NCBI GenBank assembly: GCA_963665735.1
Contig: OY762444.1
Location: 1,736,001-1,800,000 of the forward strand
From: CATOSK01 sp963665735
Lineage (GTDB): Bacteria; Chloroflexota; Dehalococcoidia; Lucifugimonadales; UBA3495
Length of the DNA stretch: 64,000 nucleotides
Reading direction: 5' to 3'
The translations under genes were made by a program, and so were the position numbers. Of the stretch, positions 40,497-49,299 are shown piece by piece. The notes under the pieces were generated by a model. The model had not been told where the DNA came from and searched no databases. It saw nothing but the letters and a program-made list of their open reading frames with translations. Numbering within the stretch: position 1 is the first letter of the stretch; each line of letters opens with the position of its first letter.

Positions 40497-40748
40497 CTAG
40501 TCCCCGCTGGTGGATTCGGCAAGGTTTTTCCGCTCCTCCAGCAGCGGCGCCAGGTATTCCGACGCCGCATGAAGCTCAAAACCCACCACGTCAAACCCGT
40601 CCTCTGCGCTGCCAAAGTCAATAATCAAAGGAGAGGTGACTTCGCTGGACATTTTAATTTTCCGGCCCGGAATCAACGTGTAAAGGATGTCCAGTTCTTT
40701 GTCATAGGTGACTTTGAGGTACTTGTCGCCGTAATCTTTCGGTTTCAT
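40497..40748 (-). CDS. DUF2283-family protein, copy 1
   Basis: An 83-aa protein: DKYLKVTYDKELDILYTLIPGRK and SPLIIDFGSAEDGFDVVGFELHAASEYLAPLL. Beta-strand-rich DUF2283 fold with Y-D-x-E-x-D-I/L-type start and an acidic middle. Its start overlaps the stop of the DUF4258 gene by four bases (ATGA), showing coupling. Likely the partner of the DUF4258 protein. Confidence 0.85.
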   Translation of the reverse strand: MKPKDYGDKYLKVTYDKELDILYTLIPGRKIKMSSEVTSPLIIDFGSAEDGFDVVGFELHAASEYLAPLLEERKNLAESTSGD

Positions 40749-41026
40749 AACTCCCCTCGCTGGTACCGCCTAGTTGTGGCAGAATCGAAATGGGCAGTTG
40801 CAACTGCCCGGTCATCGCGCTTGGACACCGCTACCTTGAACAGAGTATCGAACCCCTCGATTACCCCGTAGTAATTCATGGAATTCTTGCGCTCGTCATT
40901 GATCACCGCCACAGGATTGTTTATCGTCTGGATTATCCAGTCCACCGATAGACTACGTTCCTCTATTCTCTCAACCACGTGAGCCGTTAACCTTCGTTCC
41001 CGGCCGCCGGCGAAAATGACGGGCAT
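40745..41026 (-). CDS. DUF4258-family protein
   Basis: A 93-aa protein with the family pattern: LTAHVVERIEERSLSVDWIIQTINNPVAVINDER, and later VVSKRDDRAVATAHFD-like strands. The fold resembles BrnT/RelE toxins: an H-x-x-x-R-x-x-E-R helix and a basic strand. Coupled to DUF2283; a toxin-antitoxin role is likely but not shown. Upstream it is divergent from the GMC oxidoreductase. Confidence 0.8.
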   Translation of the reverse strand: MPVIFAGGRERRLTAHVVERIEERSLSVDWIIQTINNPVAVINDERKNSMNYYGVIEGFDTLFKVAVSKRDDRAVATAHFDSATTRRYQRGEL

Positions 41027-41122
41027 GGGCCAATTGTATCACGTATCGGATGCCCGTTATTGACACCTTTCCGGCCCCCCATTACGCTAGCCCCGAATAT
41101 GGCCCAAGTATGGAGGTGTCCC

Positions 41123-42673
41123 GTGAAGTACGACACAATCATCATCGGCGCCGGTTCCGCCGGTTCCATCCTGGCAACCCGCCTTTCCGAAGACCCCCAA
41201 CGCTCCGTGTTGCTGCTGGAGGCGGGCAACGACTACCCCAACTTTGAGGACCTGCCCGAAGAGGTCAAGTTCGGTTACGCCACCGAAGCCGACGTAATGA
41301 CCAGCGACCACAACTGGCAGTTCGTCGGCAAGGGCACCGAAGAGGCCGGCCCCATGATGGTGCCCCGCGGCAAAGTCACCGGCGGCTCCAGCGCCATCAA
41401 CGGACAGGTGTTCCTGCGCGGCGTCCCCGAGGACTACGACACCTGGGCCTCCTTCGGCAACGACGAATGGACTTTTCCCAAGCTGCTGCCCTACTTCCGC
41501 AAGATTGAGACCGACCCCGACTTCGGCGGCGACGACTTCCACGGCGGCGACGGCCCCATCGTGATGCACCGTTTCAAGCGCGAGACCTGGCTGCCGGCCC
41601 AGACCGCTTTCTACGACGCCTGCCTGTCCGCCGGCTACCCCGACTGCGCCGACCACAACCACCCCGATTCCTGGGGCGTCGGGCCTACCCCGTTGAACAA
41701 TCCCAACGGCATCCGCATGAGCACCGCCCTGGGCTACCTGGACCAAGCCCGCCACCGCCTCAACCTGACCATCCGCCCCAACTGCACCGTGTACCGGCTG
41801 GTTTTCTCCGGAAACCGGGCCACCGGCGTTGAACTGGAAAGCGGCGGGGAGCGGTTTATCGTCGAAGGCGATGAAATCATCCTCTCCGCCGGGGCCATCG
41901 GCTCGCCCCAAATCCTGCTGCTCTCCGGCGTCGGCCCCGCCGACCACCTCCGCAGCCTGGGCATCCCGGTCATCCTGGACAAGCCCGGCGTCGGCCAGAA
42001 TATGCGCGACCATCCCGGCGTCTGGGTCACCTGGCGCACCAGGGAGGGGTTTGAGCTGGACGGCATGAAACCCCGGATGCAGTTGACTCTGCGCTACACC
42101 GCCGAGGACTCCGACCTGCGTAACGACATGAAAATTTCCATGCAGTCCTTCGCCACCGAGCGGGTCAACCGGGGCGGCAACCGGATGCAGCCCCTGGGCA
42201 TCCGCATGACCGCCGGCATCTACCTGGCCGTCGGCGCCGGCGAACTCAGGCTGGCATCCACCGACCCCAACGACCAGCCCGTCCTGGAATACCGCTACCT
42301 GGACGAAGAATTTGACCGCAAGCGGCTGCGGGAATCGGTGCGTATCTGCGTCGGCCTGGGCGAGGATGACGCCTTCAAGGACATTATCGCCGAGCGGGTT
42401 GACCCCACCGACGCCGACCTGGAATCCGACGAGGCCCTGGATGCCTGGATGCGGCGGGAAGTGACGACTTCCCAGCACATTTCCTGCACCTGCAAGATGG
42501 GGCCGGCCGACGACCCGATGGCGGTGGTTGACCAGTACGGGCGGGTTCACGGCCTGGAAGGGCTGCGCGTCGTGGACGCCTCCATCATGCCCGACTGCAT
42601 CCGCGCCAACACCAACGTAACCACCATGGCCATCGGCGAGCGCGTCGCCGACTTCATCCGCCAGGGCCAGTAA
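41123..42673 (+). CDS. GMC-family oxidoreductase
   Basis: A 516-aa FAD enzyme: nucleotide-binding YDTIIIGAGSAGSILATRL at the N-terminus, GKVTGGSSAINGQVFLRG, the mid-chain LSAGAIGSPQILLLSGVGP signature and a C-terminal SQHISCTCKMG followed by VVDASIMPDCIRANTNVTTMAIGE, holding the catalytic His and Asn. Alcohol, choline or sugar oxidation is typical. The GTG start is set by GGAGGTGTCCC; longer frames are rejected. A perfect palindrome follows the gene. Confidence 0.92.
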   Translation: MKYDTIIIGAGSAGSILATRLSEDPQRSVLLLEAGNDYPNFEDLPEEVKFGYATEADVMTSDHNWQFVGKGTEEAGPMMVPRGKVTGGSSAINGQVFLRGVPEDYDTWASFGNDEWTFPKLLPYFRKIETDPDFGGDDFHGGDGPIVMHRFKRETWLPAQTAFYDACLSAGYPDCADHNHPDSWGVGPTPLNNPNGIRMSTALGYLDQARHRLNLTIRPNCTVYRLVFSGNRATGVELESGGERFIVEGDEIILSAGAIGSPQILLLSGVGPADHLRSLGIPVILDKPGVGQNMRDHPGVWVTWRTREGFELDGMKPRMQLTLRYTAEDSDLRNDMKISMQSFATERVNRGGNRMQPLGIRMTAGIYLAVGAGELRLASTDPNDQPVLEYRYLDEEFDRKRLRESVRICVGLGEDDAFKDIIAERVDPTDADLESDEALDAWMRREVTTSQHISCTCKMGPADDPMAVVDQYGRVHGLEGLRVVDASIMPDCIRANTNVTTMAIGERVADFIRQGQ

Positions 42674-42708
42674 CCCCGGCGGCGGGGCATACGCTGGCAA
42701 ACGCGACG

Positions 42709-42732
42709 GGGGCAAGCAAATTTGCTTGCCCC
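42709..42732. terminator. 24-base perfect palindrome after GMC gene
   Basis: GGGGCAAGCAAA is followed directly by its reverse complement TTTGCTTGCCCC, 35 bases after the stop. It lacks a clear T-tract (CTGGTTTATC follows), so termination is likely but not sure. Confidence 0.5.
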
Positions 42733-42889
42733 TGGTTTATCAAGTGAACCCTACGGCTGCGGCAATCCCATCCCCGCATCGGAGCGAGTCTTCCGGCATC
42801 GCTGTCAGGACAAGGTTGACCTAATGGTCACTGTGCCATACCATTCCAAGGAAGAAATGTTGAACAACCTCACACTTAGGGGGTGCCTC

Positions 42890-43078
42890 ATGGCGCGCGA
42901 TAACGGCGCCTCCGGGACAACCAAGGATAAGGCGGATACAGCGATTCCGACTCCTGATGGGATCGCCCCCGACTGGCGGGCCAGGATAGCGTTGGCCAAA
43001 AAAATTAAGCAGGACGCCAAAGAAGCCAGGAAAGGCAAGCCTATGTCGTTCCGAACCCACTTGATAGGCCCGCGTTGA
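42890..43078 (+). CDS. Small basic protein preceding SDH_sah protease
   Basis: A 62-aa, Lys/Arg/Asp-rich protein (MARDNGASGTTKDKAD ... RARIALAKKIKQDAKEARKGK). The TAGGGGG before ATG 42890 is a good ribosome site, and its stop overlaps the TTG start of the next gene by four bases. No family recognised; likely a partner of the protease. Confidence 0.6.
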   Translation: MARDNGASGTTKDKADTAIPTPDGIAPDWRARIALAKKIKQDAKEARKGKPMSFRTHLIGPR

Positions 43079-43953
43079 CAACCCCGGCGTCTTACCCAAA
43101 CCCGGACCCTCCGCGAAGCCCGCTGTTTGACGCCCAGAATGCGGGACGTTATGACCGCCAAGGACTCATCCGGGAGTATGAGAGCACTTTTCATTGCCGT
43201 TTAGCGGTGATGATTGACAGCATCCTTTACGACAGCGTCACTTTCTTTGAAGAAATCCTGCACGATTGCGACCCCGACGTTGACCTGCATTTGATGCTCA
43301 ACTCTCCCGGCGGTGTAGGTGAAGTGGCGGTAAGGTTGGCTCGATCAGCCCAGTCTCATTGCCGCGAACTAACTGTCATCGTGCCTGACCAAGCCAAGAG
43401 CGCCGGAACACTGTTAACCTTGGGAGCGCATCAAATAATAATGGGGCCAGTCAGCGACTTGGGGCCAATTGACCCTCAATTCGTCCGTGGCTGGGAATTG
43501 GTGGCCGCCAAGGACATCATCGCCGCCCACGACGACGCAGTAGAGAAAGTCAAGGATTCGCCCGATACTTACCCGATTTACGTCACCCTTTTGGGGGATG
43601 TTACAGCCATCATGGTTCAGCAAGCCCGGGCTGCCTTGAATGGAACCGAAGACATCCTTAGAGCAGCCTTGAGTTGCAATCCGGACCGGACGGATGAGAA
43701 TGTTCGGCAATTGCTGGAATCCCTACGCGGCCCGCTAATTGACGCCCCTCAAACCCACGGCGCTTTGTTTGGAGCGGAAGACGCTATTAAAGCAGGGTTG
43801 CCCGTTCAAATGGCCGACCTGCGCTCATCCCAGTGGAGGATGCTGTGGCGGCTATGGGCCAAGTACTTCGCCCTGGGAACTGACAAGCGAATATATGAAA
43901 GTGTTACCGCATCGCAGGTCATGGATTATCAAACCCAGGAAGACGAAACATAA
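43075..43953 (+). CDS. SDH_sah-type ClpP-fold serine protease
   Basis: A 292-aa member of the serine-dehydrogenase-proteinase-like group with ClpP/crotonase fold: DVDLHLMLNSPGGVGEVAVRLAR resembles the oxyanion region, and K108-S109-A-G-T holds the nucleophile; GPVSDLGPIDPQF follows. The rest is helical with a Trp-rich end (SSQWRMLWRLWAKYF) that might touch membrane. Targets unknown; relatives occur in accessory and phage-related loci. The start is TTG, coupled to the small upstream gene. Confidence 0.82.
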   Translation: MTTPASYPNPDPPRSPLFDAQNAGRYDRQGLIREYESTFHCRLAVMIDSILYDSVTFFEEILHDCDPDVDLHLMLNSPGGVGEVAVRLARSAQSHCRELTVIVPDQAKSAGTLLTLGAHQIIMGPVSDLGPIDPQFVRGWELVAAKDIIAAHDDAVEKVKDSPDTYPIYVTLLGDVTAIMVQQARAALNGTEDILRAALSCNPDRTDENVRQLLESLRGPLIDAPQTHGALFGAEDAIKAGLPVQMADLRSSQWRMLWRLWAKYFALGTDKRIYESVTASQVMDYQTQEDET

Positions 43954-44151
43954 CCGTTGACGCATCGCATTGTCGCCGTCCCAGCCGTTGATTAACAAAT
44001 CGAGTCAGGGCAAGTTCCACATCCCGCCCAACCATGCGAATCTCCCAACTCCCCCCAATCCTTGACGTTATTCCCCGCTTAAACTACACTCCCCCTTGGT
44101 TCGCCGGGTTGACCGGGGAGCCTCTTTCCACCCGGAGGTTGCGTCCCTTTT

Positions 44152-44664
44152 ATGGACTTGAAAGATTACATCCGCGACATTCCCGACTTCCCCGAACCGG
44201 GCATCCTGTTCCGGGACATTACCCCCCTGCTGCGCGACGCCGACGCCTTCGCCCACGCCATTGACCTGCTGGAAGACAAGTACCGCGACCTGGACTTCGA
44301 CACCATCGTCGCCATTGAGTCCCGCGGCTTCCTCTTCGGCGCGCCCCTGGCCTACAAGATGGGCAAGGGATTCGTCCCCGTCCGCAAGGTGGGCAAGCTG
44401 CCCGCCGAAACCCACACCGCCGCGTATTCCCTGGAATACGGCACCAACGAAATGGAAATCCACGTCGGCGACATTTCCCCCGGCGAACCCGTCCTCATCC
44501 TGGACGACCTGCTGGCCACCGGCGGCACCCTGGAAGCCGCCGCCGAACTGGTGGAAAAGTCCGGCGGGCGGGTGGCCGGCATCGGCCTGCTCATCGAACT
44601 GACGGCCCTGGAGGGTCGGCGGCGACTCGCCGACTACGACGTTTCCGCCCTTTTGCAGTATTGA
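44152..44664 (+). CDS. apt: Adenine phosphoribosyltransferase
   Basis: A 170-aa enzyme: MDLKDYIRDIPDFPEPGILFRDITPLL at the start, ESRGFLFGAPLAYKMG, and the PRPP loop VLILDDLLATGGTLEAAAELV. It salvages adenine to AMP. Length and order of motifs are normal. Confidence 0.97.
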   Translation: MDLKDYIRDIPDFPEPGILFRDITPLLRDADAFAHAIDLLEDKYRDLDFDTIVAIESRGFLFGAPLAYKMGKGFVPVRKVGKLPAETHTAAYSLEYGTNEMEIHVGDISPGEPVLILDDLLATGGTLEAAAELVEKSGGRVAGIGLLIELTALEGRRRLADYDVSALLQY

Positions 44665-44792
44665 CCGGCGTTCATTGGCCTGGGCCGATTGCAGTATTGA
44701 AAATCCGCCCATAAAATCCGATTTGACCGTGGAACTACCGGCGGCGCCCCAGCGATGCCGCCTTGAAACAGACCCGAATGGAGGAGCGGCAC

Positions 44793-45662
44793 ATGGCAGA
44801 CAAGGCAATGATTGGCAACATGGAACTGACTGCGGTGATTGACATGGTGCCTCCGGCCCGCGCGCCGGAAGCGATGTTCCCCGAAGTCGCCCCCGCAGCC
44901 TGGGACCCCTACAAGGACACCCTGGAAGACGGTCAGCTTCAACTCTACTACGGCGTCCTGGTGCTGGTGGGCGAGGACAAGACCATCCTGGTGGACACCG
45001 GCATGGGCCCCGGCCCGCACCCCGACCGGGGCAACCTGACCGGCAACCTCTACGAACTGGTCAGCGACGTGCTGGCCCCGCCGGACAACACCCGCAACAC
45101 CAACGTCTCCCCCTCCGACCAGGTCAACTACGTCATCCACACCCACCTGCACGCCGACCACGTGGGCTGGAACCTGCGCTACTCCGGCGGTATGCCGGCC
45201 CCCAACTTCCGGCGCGCCCGCTACATCATTTCCAAGGATGACTACGACTACTGGACGGAAGAGAATATGCTGGCCCAGAACCAGCACATCCAGCGGCAGG
45301 TCATCCCCCTGCGCCGCCTGCGCCTCCAGCAGATTGTCGAAGGCGAACACGAAGTAACCGAGGGCATCAGCGTGGTTCCGGCCCCGGGCCACACCCCCGG
45401 CCATCAAGTCGTGCTGGTCAACTCCGGCGGGCAGAAGGGCATGATTGCCGGCGACCTGCTCCACACCATCGCCCAGGTCACCGAGTCCTCCTGGTGCGCC
45501 GGCGTGGACTGGAACAAAGACCTGAGCGCCGCCAGCCGGGAAAAGCTGCTTGACCTGGCCGAAAAGGAAGGCTGGATTGTCGCCGCCGGCCACTTCCCGC
45601 CGGGCAAGCAAATCGGCAAAGTAGTCCGCGAAGGCAACAAGCGCCACTGGGAACCGCTATAA
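44793..45662 (+). CDS. MBL-fold metallohydrolase
   Basis: A 289-aa metallo-beta-lactamase-fold enzyme: TILVDTGMGPGPHPD, metal motif HTHLHADHVGWN, a later PAPGHTPGHQVVLV and AGDLLHTIAQV, which supply the two-metal ligands; GHFPPG near the end. The closest broad group is AHL lactonase/quorum-quenching and related hydrolases, but the substrate is open. ATG 44793 with GGAGGAGCGGCAC upstream; the frame to 44763 is longer without support. Confidence 0.9.
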   Translation: MADKAMIGNMELTAVIDMVPPARAPEAMFPEVAPAAWDPYKDTLEDGQLQLYYGVLVLVGEDKTILVDTGMGPGPHPDRGNLTGNLYELVSDVLAPPDNTRNTNVSPSDQVNYVIHTHLHADHVGWNLRYSGGMPAPNFRRARYIISKDDYDYWTEENMLAQNQHIQRQVIPLRRLRLQQIVEGEHEVTEGISVVPAPGHTPGHQVVLVNSGGQKGMIAGDLLHTIAQVTESSWCAGVDWNKDLSAASREKLLDLAEKEGWIVAAGHFPPGKQIGKVVREGNKRHWEPL

Positions 45663-45689
45663 CCCACCCTTTCCCGCCCGATACCAACC

Positions 45690-46015
45690 ACGTAGGGGCA
45701 CGGCCAGCCGTGCCCCTACCAACGCCAATCGCCAAGGCGGTTATGGGCAGCCCTCAACCCTATGTTATTCTGAGCGTAGCGAAGAATCTCAAATCCTTGC
45801 CTTAGCCGACATCGCCTTACCCGAAGAATTTTAGACCCTTCGCTTTGCTCAGGGTGACATGGTTAGGTCCCACCCCGTCATTCCGGCGAAGAGCCTGCCC
45901 TGAGCATCGCCGAACGGGCCGGAATCCAGAAACCCCATCCCCAAAACAACCTCGCCTCCACGAAACACCCCTGACCACCCGTAGGGGGCGCACAGCCGTG
46001 CGCCCCTACCAACGC
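45690..46015. repeat. Repeat cluster (C, D, A, C)
   Basis: Family C at 45691-45718, family D at 45764-45862, a family A palindrome enlarged by an insertion (GAAGAGCCTGCCCTGAGCATCGCCGAACGGGCC) at 45879-45930, and family C at 45979-46010. No ORF. Confidence 0.75.
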
Positions 46016-46071
46016 CCATCACTATGCGGTTATGGGAAACCCCCCTTGCCCAAAAATACCCGCCGTTGGGG

Positions 46072-46077
46072 TATAAT
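46072..46077 (+). promoter_or_regulatory. TATAAT box ahead of the 46150 gene
   Basis: A perfect TATAAT with no good -35, 73 bases before the start codon. Confidence 0.35.
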
Positions 46078-46149
46078 CACCATCGGCGCGCCCTTGGCCG
46101 TCCATTCCCAAAGGCGGCGCGGGCGAAAATTTTTGACGGGAAGAACCGG

Positions 46150-46920
46150 ATGAGCAAGTTCCTGGATGTGTTGGAACGAATCAGAGACGGCGAGACCGCC
46201 CCGATGGGTTTCGCGGCGGCCCGCGCCGAAAAACTCCCCGGCATCGCCCTGGTGGGCCTGGTTTCCGGCAACTACGCCAACGGAATCGCCGCGGCGTCCA
46301 TGACCGACGCCCTCATTCTGTCCGGCGGCAGAAGCCCCGACGAACTCAAGGAATTAACCGAGTCCTCCTCCGCCCCCTGGGGGCCGCGGGTCTCCGGCCT
46401 GGGCAACGAAGAGGCTCAAGCCTTCCAGGACGCCGGCGCCGACCTGCTGGTCTTTCAGATGGAACGCACCGCGGCGGCCGCCCTGGCCTCGGAGGACGTC
46501 GCCCGCGTCCTCTGCGTGGAAACCGGCCTGGAGGAAGGCGTCCTCCGGGCCATCGCCGCCCTCCCGGTGGATGCCGTGCTCATATCTATGGAGCGTGTCC
46601 ACGGCGCCTGGACCCTTCCCGACCTGGTGGCCCTGGGCACCATCAGCCGCCGGTTGGACAAGTACGTGCTGGTGCAGGTTTACGAAGCGCCCAGCAAGAA
46701 CGACCTGGAAGCCCTGCGCGACATGGGCGTCAGCGCGCTGGTGGTGGACGTTGCCAGCGCAGGCGGCGACGCCCTGGCCGAGTTGAAAAACAACCTGCTG
46801 GATATGCCCCGTCCCAAGTCTCGCAACCGCTCCCGCAGCCGGGCCATCCTCTCCGGCTCCGCTTTCTCCCCGTCGGAACCCACCCCCCACGAGGATGAAG
46901 AAGGGGAAGAGGACGAATAA
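46150..46920 (+). CDS. Unrecognised TIM-barrel-like protein
   Basis: A 256-aa soluble protein. Repeated strand-helix units (IALVGLVSGN, DALILSGG, DLLVFQMER, RVLCVETGLEEGVLRAIAALPVDAVLISME, YVLVQVYEAP, ALVVDVAS) suggest a TIM barrel of about 220 residues, then a charged tail (RSRNRSR-like, then acidic EDEEGEEDE). I recognise no family or catalytic signature. ATG 46150 is the first family-like start. Confidence 0.65.
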   Translation: MSKFLDVLERIRDGETAPMGFAAARAEKLPGIALVGLVSGNYANGIAAASMTDALILSGGRSPDELKELTESSSAPWGPRVSGLGNEEAQAFQDAGADLLVFQMERTAAAALASEDVARVLCVETGLEEGVLRAIAALPVDAVLISMERVHGAWTLPDLVALGTISRRLDKYVLVQVYEAPSKNDLEALRDMGVSALVVDVASAGGDALAELKNNLLDMPRPKSRNRSRSRAILSGSAFSPSEPTPHEDEEGEEDE

Positions 46921-46978
46921 TCCGAACCCCTTAACGGACGGGTACAGGGCTTATCATCATGCAGGCCAAGGTAAAGGG

Positions 46979-47212
46979 CTAGTCGTCCGATGCTGGCGAG
47001 TAGCCCAGCCTTTGCAGGTATCCGGTTTGCTGGTTCAGGGATTCCAGAATCCTCCCTTGACCCTGCCGCAGTTCCTTAACGTCGCCTTCCAGCCTTTCCA
47101 GTTTGCCCAACCGATGATACACCGCAGCCATGAGACCAATCATAGCCACGACAATGACCGTCGCCGATGCGATTGCGGCGACGCTCAGGGTTACGACGGC
47201 GTTCATATCCAT
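46979..47212 (-). CDS. Small membrane protein with coiled coil
   Basis: A 77-aa protein: one transmembrane helix (MNAVVTLSVAAIASATVIVVAMIGLMAAV, residues 3-31) followed by a heptad-like helix (HRLGKLERLEGDVKELRQGQGRILESLNQQ). No known family; such anchors often assist nucleases or transport factors. The start may be ATG 47206. Confidence 0.55.
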   Translation of the reverse strand: MDMNAVVTLSVAAIASATVIVVAMIGLMAAVYHRLGKLERLEGDVKELRQGQGRILESLNQQTGYLQRLGYSPASDD

Positions 47213-47329
47213 CAATGTGTAACTCCGGCAACATGGGAGTCCGCGTACCCGTCCATCCATTCCAGCCCATCATCGGCCCCAACATCATTACACCATACCA
47301 ATACCCACCCGGCAAGCCCGAATGTAAAC

Positions 47330-47465
47330 GGTATCGTCATTCCGGCGAAACCAGTCCTGAGCGTAGCCGAAGGAGCCGGAATCCAGAAATACAGGCACAT
47401 AACATCGTGTTTAACGGCAAAGAATCCTGGATACCGGCGCAGGCCGGTATGACGGGTTTATCGGG
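47330..47465. repeat. Family A palindromes (one with insertion)
   Basis: CGTCATTCCGGCGAAACCAGTCCTGAGCGTAGCCGAAGGAGCCGGAATCC (arms separated by a 28-base internal hairpin) and GGATACCGGCGCAGGCCGGTATGACGGG. The last 90 bases match parts of the tandem repeats at 49.5 and 49.9 kb. Confidence 0.75.
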
Positions 47466-47504
47466 TTAATCATCAATGCAACGGTGACAAACTAGTAGTA
47501 ACCC

Positions 47505-48206
47505 ATGCTTTTCAGTTCTTATCAACTGCTCTTGTCCGACCCGCCGGCCTTCCTGCGCCTTACCGTGCTGGTGGTCTTTGCCCTGCTGGTAGCCATCACC
47601 ATCCACGAATTCAGCCATGCCCTGGTTGCCACCGGCCTGGGCGACAACACCGCCCGGCGTCGGGGGCGGCTGTCCCTCAACCCCATCCGCCACCTGGACC
47701 CCAGCGGCGCCGTCATGCTGCTGGTGGTGGGGTTCGGCTGGGGCAAGCCCGTCCCGGTCAACCACCATCACCTGACCCGCGGCCCGTTGGGAATGACCCT
47801 GGTTGCCGCCGCCGGGCCGCTGTCCAACCTGGCCCTGGCCTTCCTGGTCGCCATTCCCATCAAGCTGGGGCTGCTGGGTTGGAGCAGCCTGTCCCTCAGC
47901 CGCACCAACTTTGTAATGACCGGCGGCTTGCGGGAAGGACTTAGCGACATCGTGGTAATGGTCATCTTCCTCAACCTGTTGCTGGCCGTCTTTAACCTCC
48001 TCCCCCTGGCCCCGCTGGACGGCTCCCGCGTGGTGGGCGGGTTGCTGCCGGCAAGCTGGGCCGAGGGTTACGAGCGTTTCGAGCGGATTGGCCCTATCAT
48101 CCTCATCGGAATCATCCTGGTGGACGTGGTGTTCAACCTGGGGATTCTCTGGACCATCATCGGCCCGGCGGTAAGCTACCTGATGCAGCTAGCCACCGGC
48201 TTTTAG
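47505..48206 (+). CDS. Site-2 protease family (M50) membrane protein
   Basis: A 233-aa integral membrane metalloprotease: H34-E-F-S-H38 in the first active helix and NLLPLAPLDGSRVV (third ligand Asp) in a later helix; about six hydrophobic segments. Short S2P-like proteins (no PDZ) are widespread in this group; substrates are unknown. ATG 47505. Confidence 0.92.
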   Translation: MLFSSYQLLLSDPPAFLRLTVLVVFALLVAITIHEFSHALVATGLGDNTARRRGRLSLNPIRHLDPSGAVMLLVVGFGWGKPVPVNHHHLTRGPLGMTLVAAAGPLSNLALAFLVAIPIKLGLLGWSSLSLSRTNFVMTGGLREGLSDIVVMVIFLNLLLAVFNLLPLAPLDGSRVVGGLLPASWAEGYERFERIGPIILIGIILVDVVFNLGILWTIIGPAVSYLMQLATGF

Positions 48207-48224
48207 AAAGTCCCAACCCCTACA

Positions 48225-48465
48225 AAAAACTCCCGCCCCCTACTAGGGAGAGGGTTGGGGAGGGGGTGAACAAATCCGCTTGCCCCAACAAATCTTGAAC
48301 CCACAACCGTAGGGACGGGTTTCAAACCCGCCCCTACCGACGTCAATAGCCCCAAATTTCAAGCCCTTGGGTGAAAATCATCCCCACCCTTACCCGTCAT
48401 TCCGGCGAAAGCCGGAATCCAGTCCCTTCCCCCCCGACGGGGGAAGGTTAGTATGGGGGTAAACT
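48225..48465. repeat. Repeat cluster (B, C, A, B)
   Basis: Family B near 48232-48268, family C variant near 48310-48340 (GTAGGGACGGGTTTCAAACCCGCCCCTAC), a family A unit (48398-48424) and another family B (48425-48460). Confidence 0.75.
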
Positions 48466-48509
48466 CCCCGTCGCAAGCCAGCTTATAAGTCAAGGACGCA
48501 ACGCCCGAA

Positions 48510-49274
48510 TCACCCCCCCGACGGCCCGAACCGTTCCGTCCGCACCAGTTCCGGCGAAACTCCCACCGACACCAGCGCATCGGCCACCGATTCCACGAAG
48601 GGCGTCGGGCCGCAAACGTAGCTGTGGGGAAACTCCCTCCACCGTCCCAGCAACTCCGCCAGCATCGGCGCGTCCACCCGGCGGGAGTAGCCACGCCAGC
48701 CAAGGGGCTGTTGCCGGGTCAAGGCCAACTCCACCGCCAGGTTGGGGTCGGTAGCCTCAGCGTCGTCCAGGGCCTCCCGATAGATAACGTCGTCCAGGGA
48801 ACGGGCCGAATACAATAACAGGGCCTCCACCTCCGGGGCCGCCGCCAGCTTGTGCCGCAGCATGGACATGAGGGGAACCACGCCGGAACCGCCGCCCACC
48901 AGCAGCAGCGGCCCGCCGGCGGACTTGTCCCAGGTGAAGGGGCCGCCGATGGGGCCGCGCACCTCTACGGCGTCGCCGGTCTGCACGACTTCATGGAAGT
49001 AGGGCGACACCTCCCCGCCGGGGATAACCTCGATGGTCAGGTCAATGCTGCCGGCGGTTTCCGGGGCCGACGCCACCGAGTAGCTGCGCTGGGCCTGGTA
49101 GCCATCGGGCGCGGTAAGCCGCACGTCGTAGTGCTGGCCGGCCCGGAAGGGCTGCCAACGGGGAAGTTCCAGGGTGAAAGTCTTGGCCCGGTAGGTCTCC
49201 CGGGTGATGCAAGTCACCACCCCGGTCTGCCATTCCAGACGGGGCGGATTGGCTTGCGAAGAATCGGGGCGCAT
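48510..49274 (-). CDS. FAD/NAD(P)-binding ferredoxin-reductase-type protein
   Basis: A 254-aa FNR-like enzyme: FAD site RSYSVASAPE in the beta barrel, NAD(P)-binding GPLLLVGGGSGVVPLMSMLRH, and the final YVCGPTPFVESVADALVSVGV. No iron-sulfur domain. It lies downstream of the molybdopterin oxidoreductase gene at 50105-50710, the usual two-gene pair in which it passes electrons to the Mo enzyme. Confidence 0.9.
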   Translation of the reverse strand: MRPDSSQANPPRLEWQTGVVTCITRETYRAKTFTLELPRWQPFRAGQHYDVRLTAPDGYQAQRSYSVASAPETAGSIDLTIEVIPGGEVSPYFHEVVQTGDAVEVRGPIGGPFTWDKSAGGPLLLVGGGSGVVPLMSMLRHKLAAAPEVEALLLYSARSLDDVIYREALDDAEATDPNLAVELALTRQQPLGWRGYSRRVDAPMLAELLGRWREFPHSYVCGPTPFVESVADALVSVGVSPELVRTERFGPSGG

Positions 49275-49299
49275 CAGGTTAGGGTCAAAGCCGGCGGCC

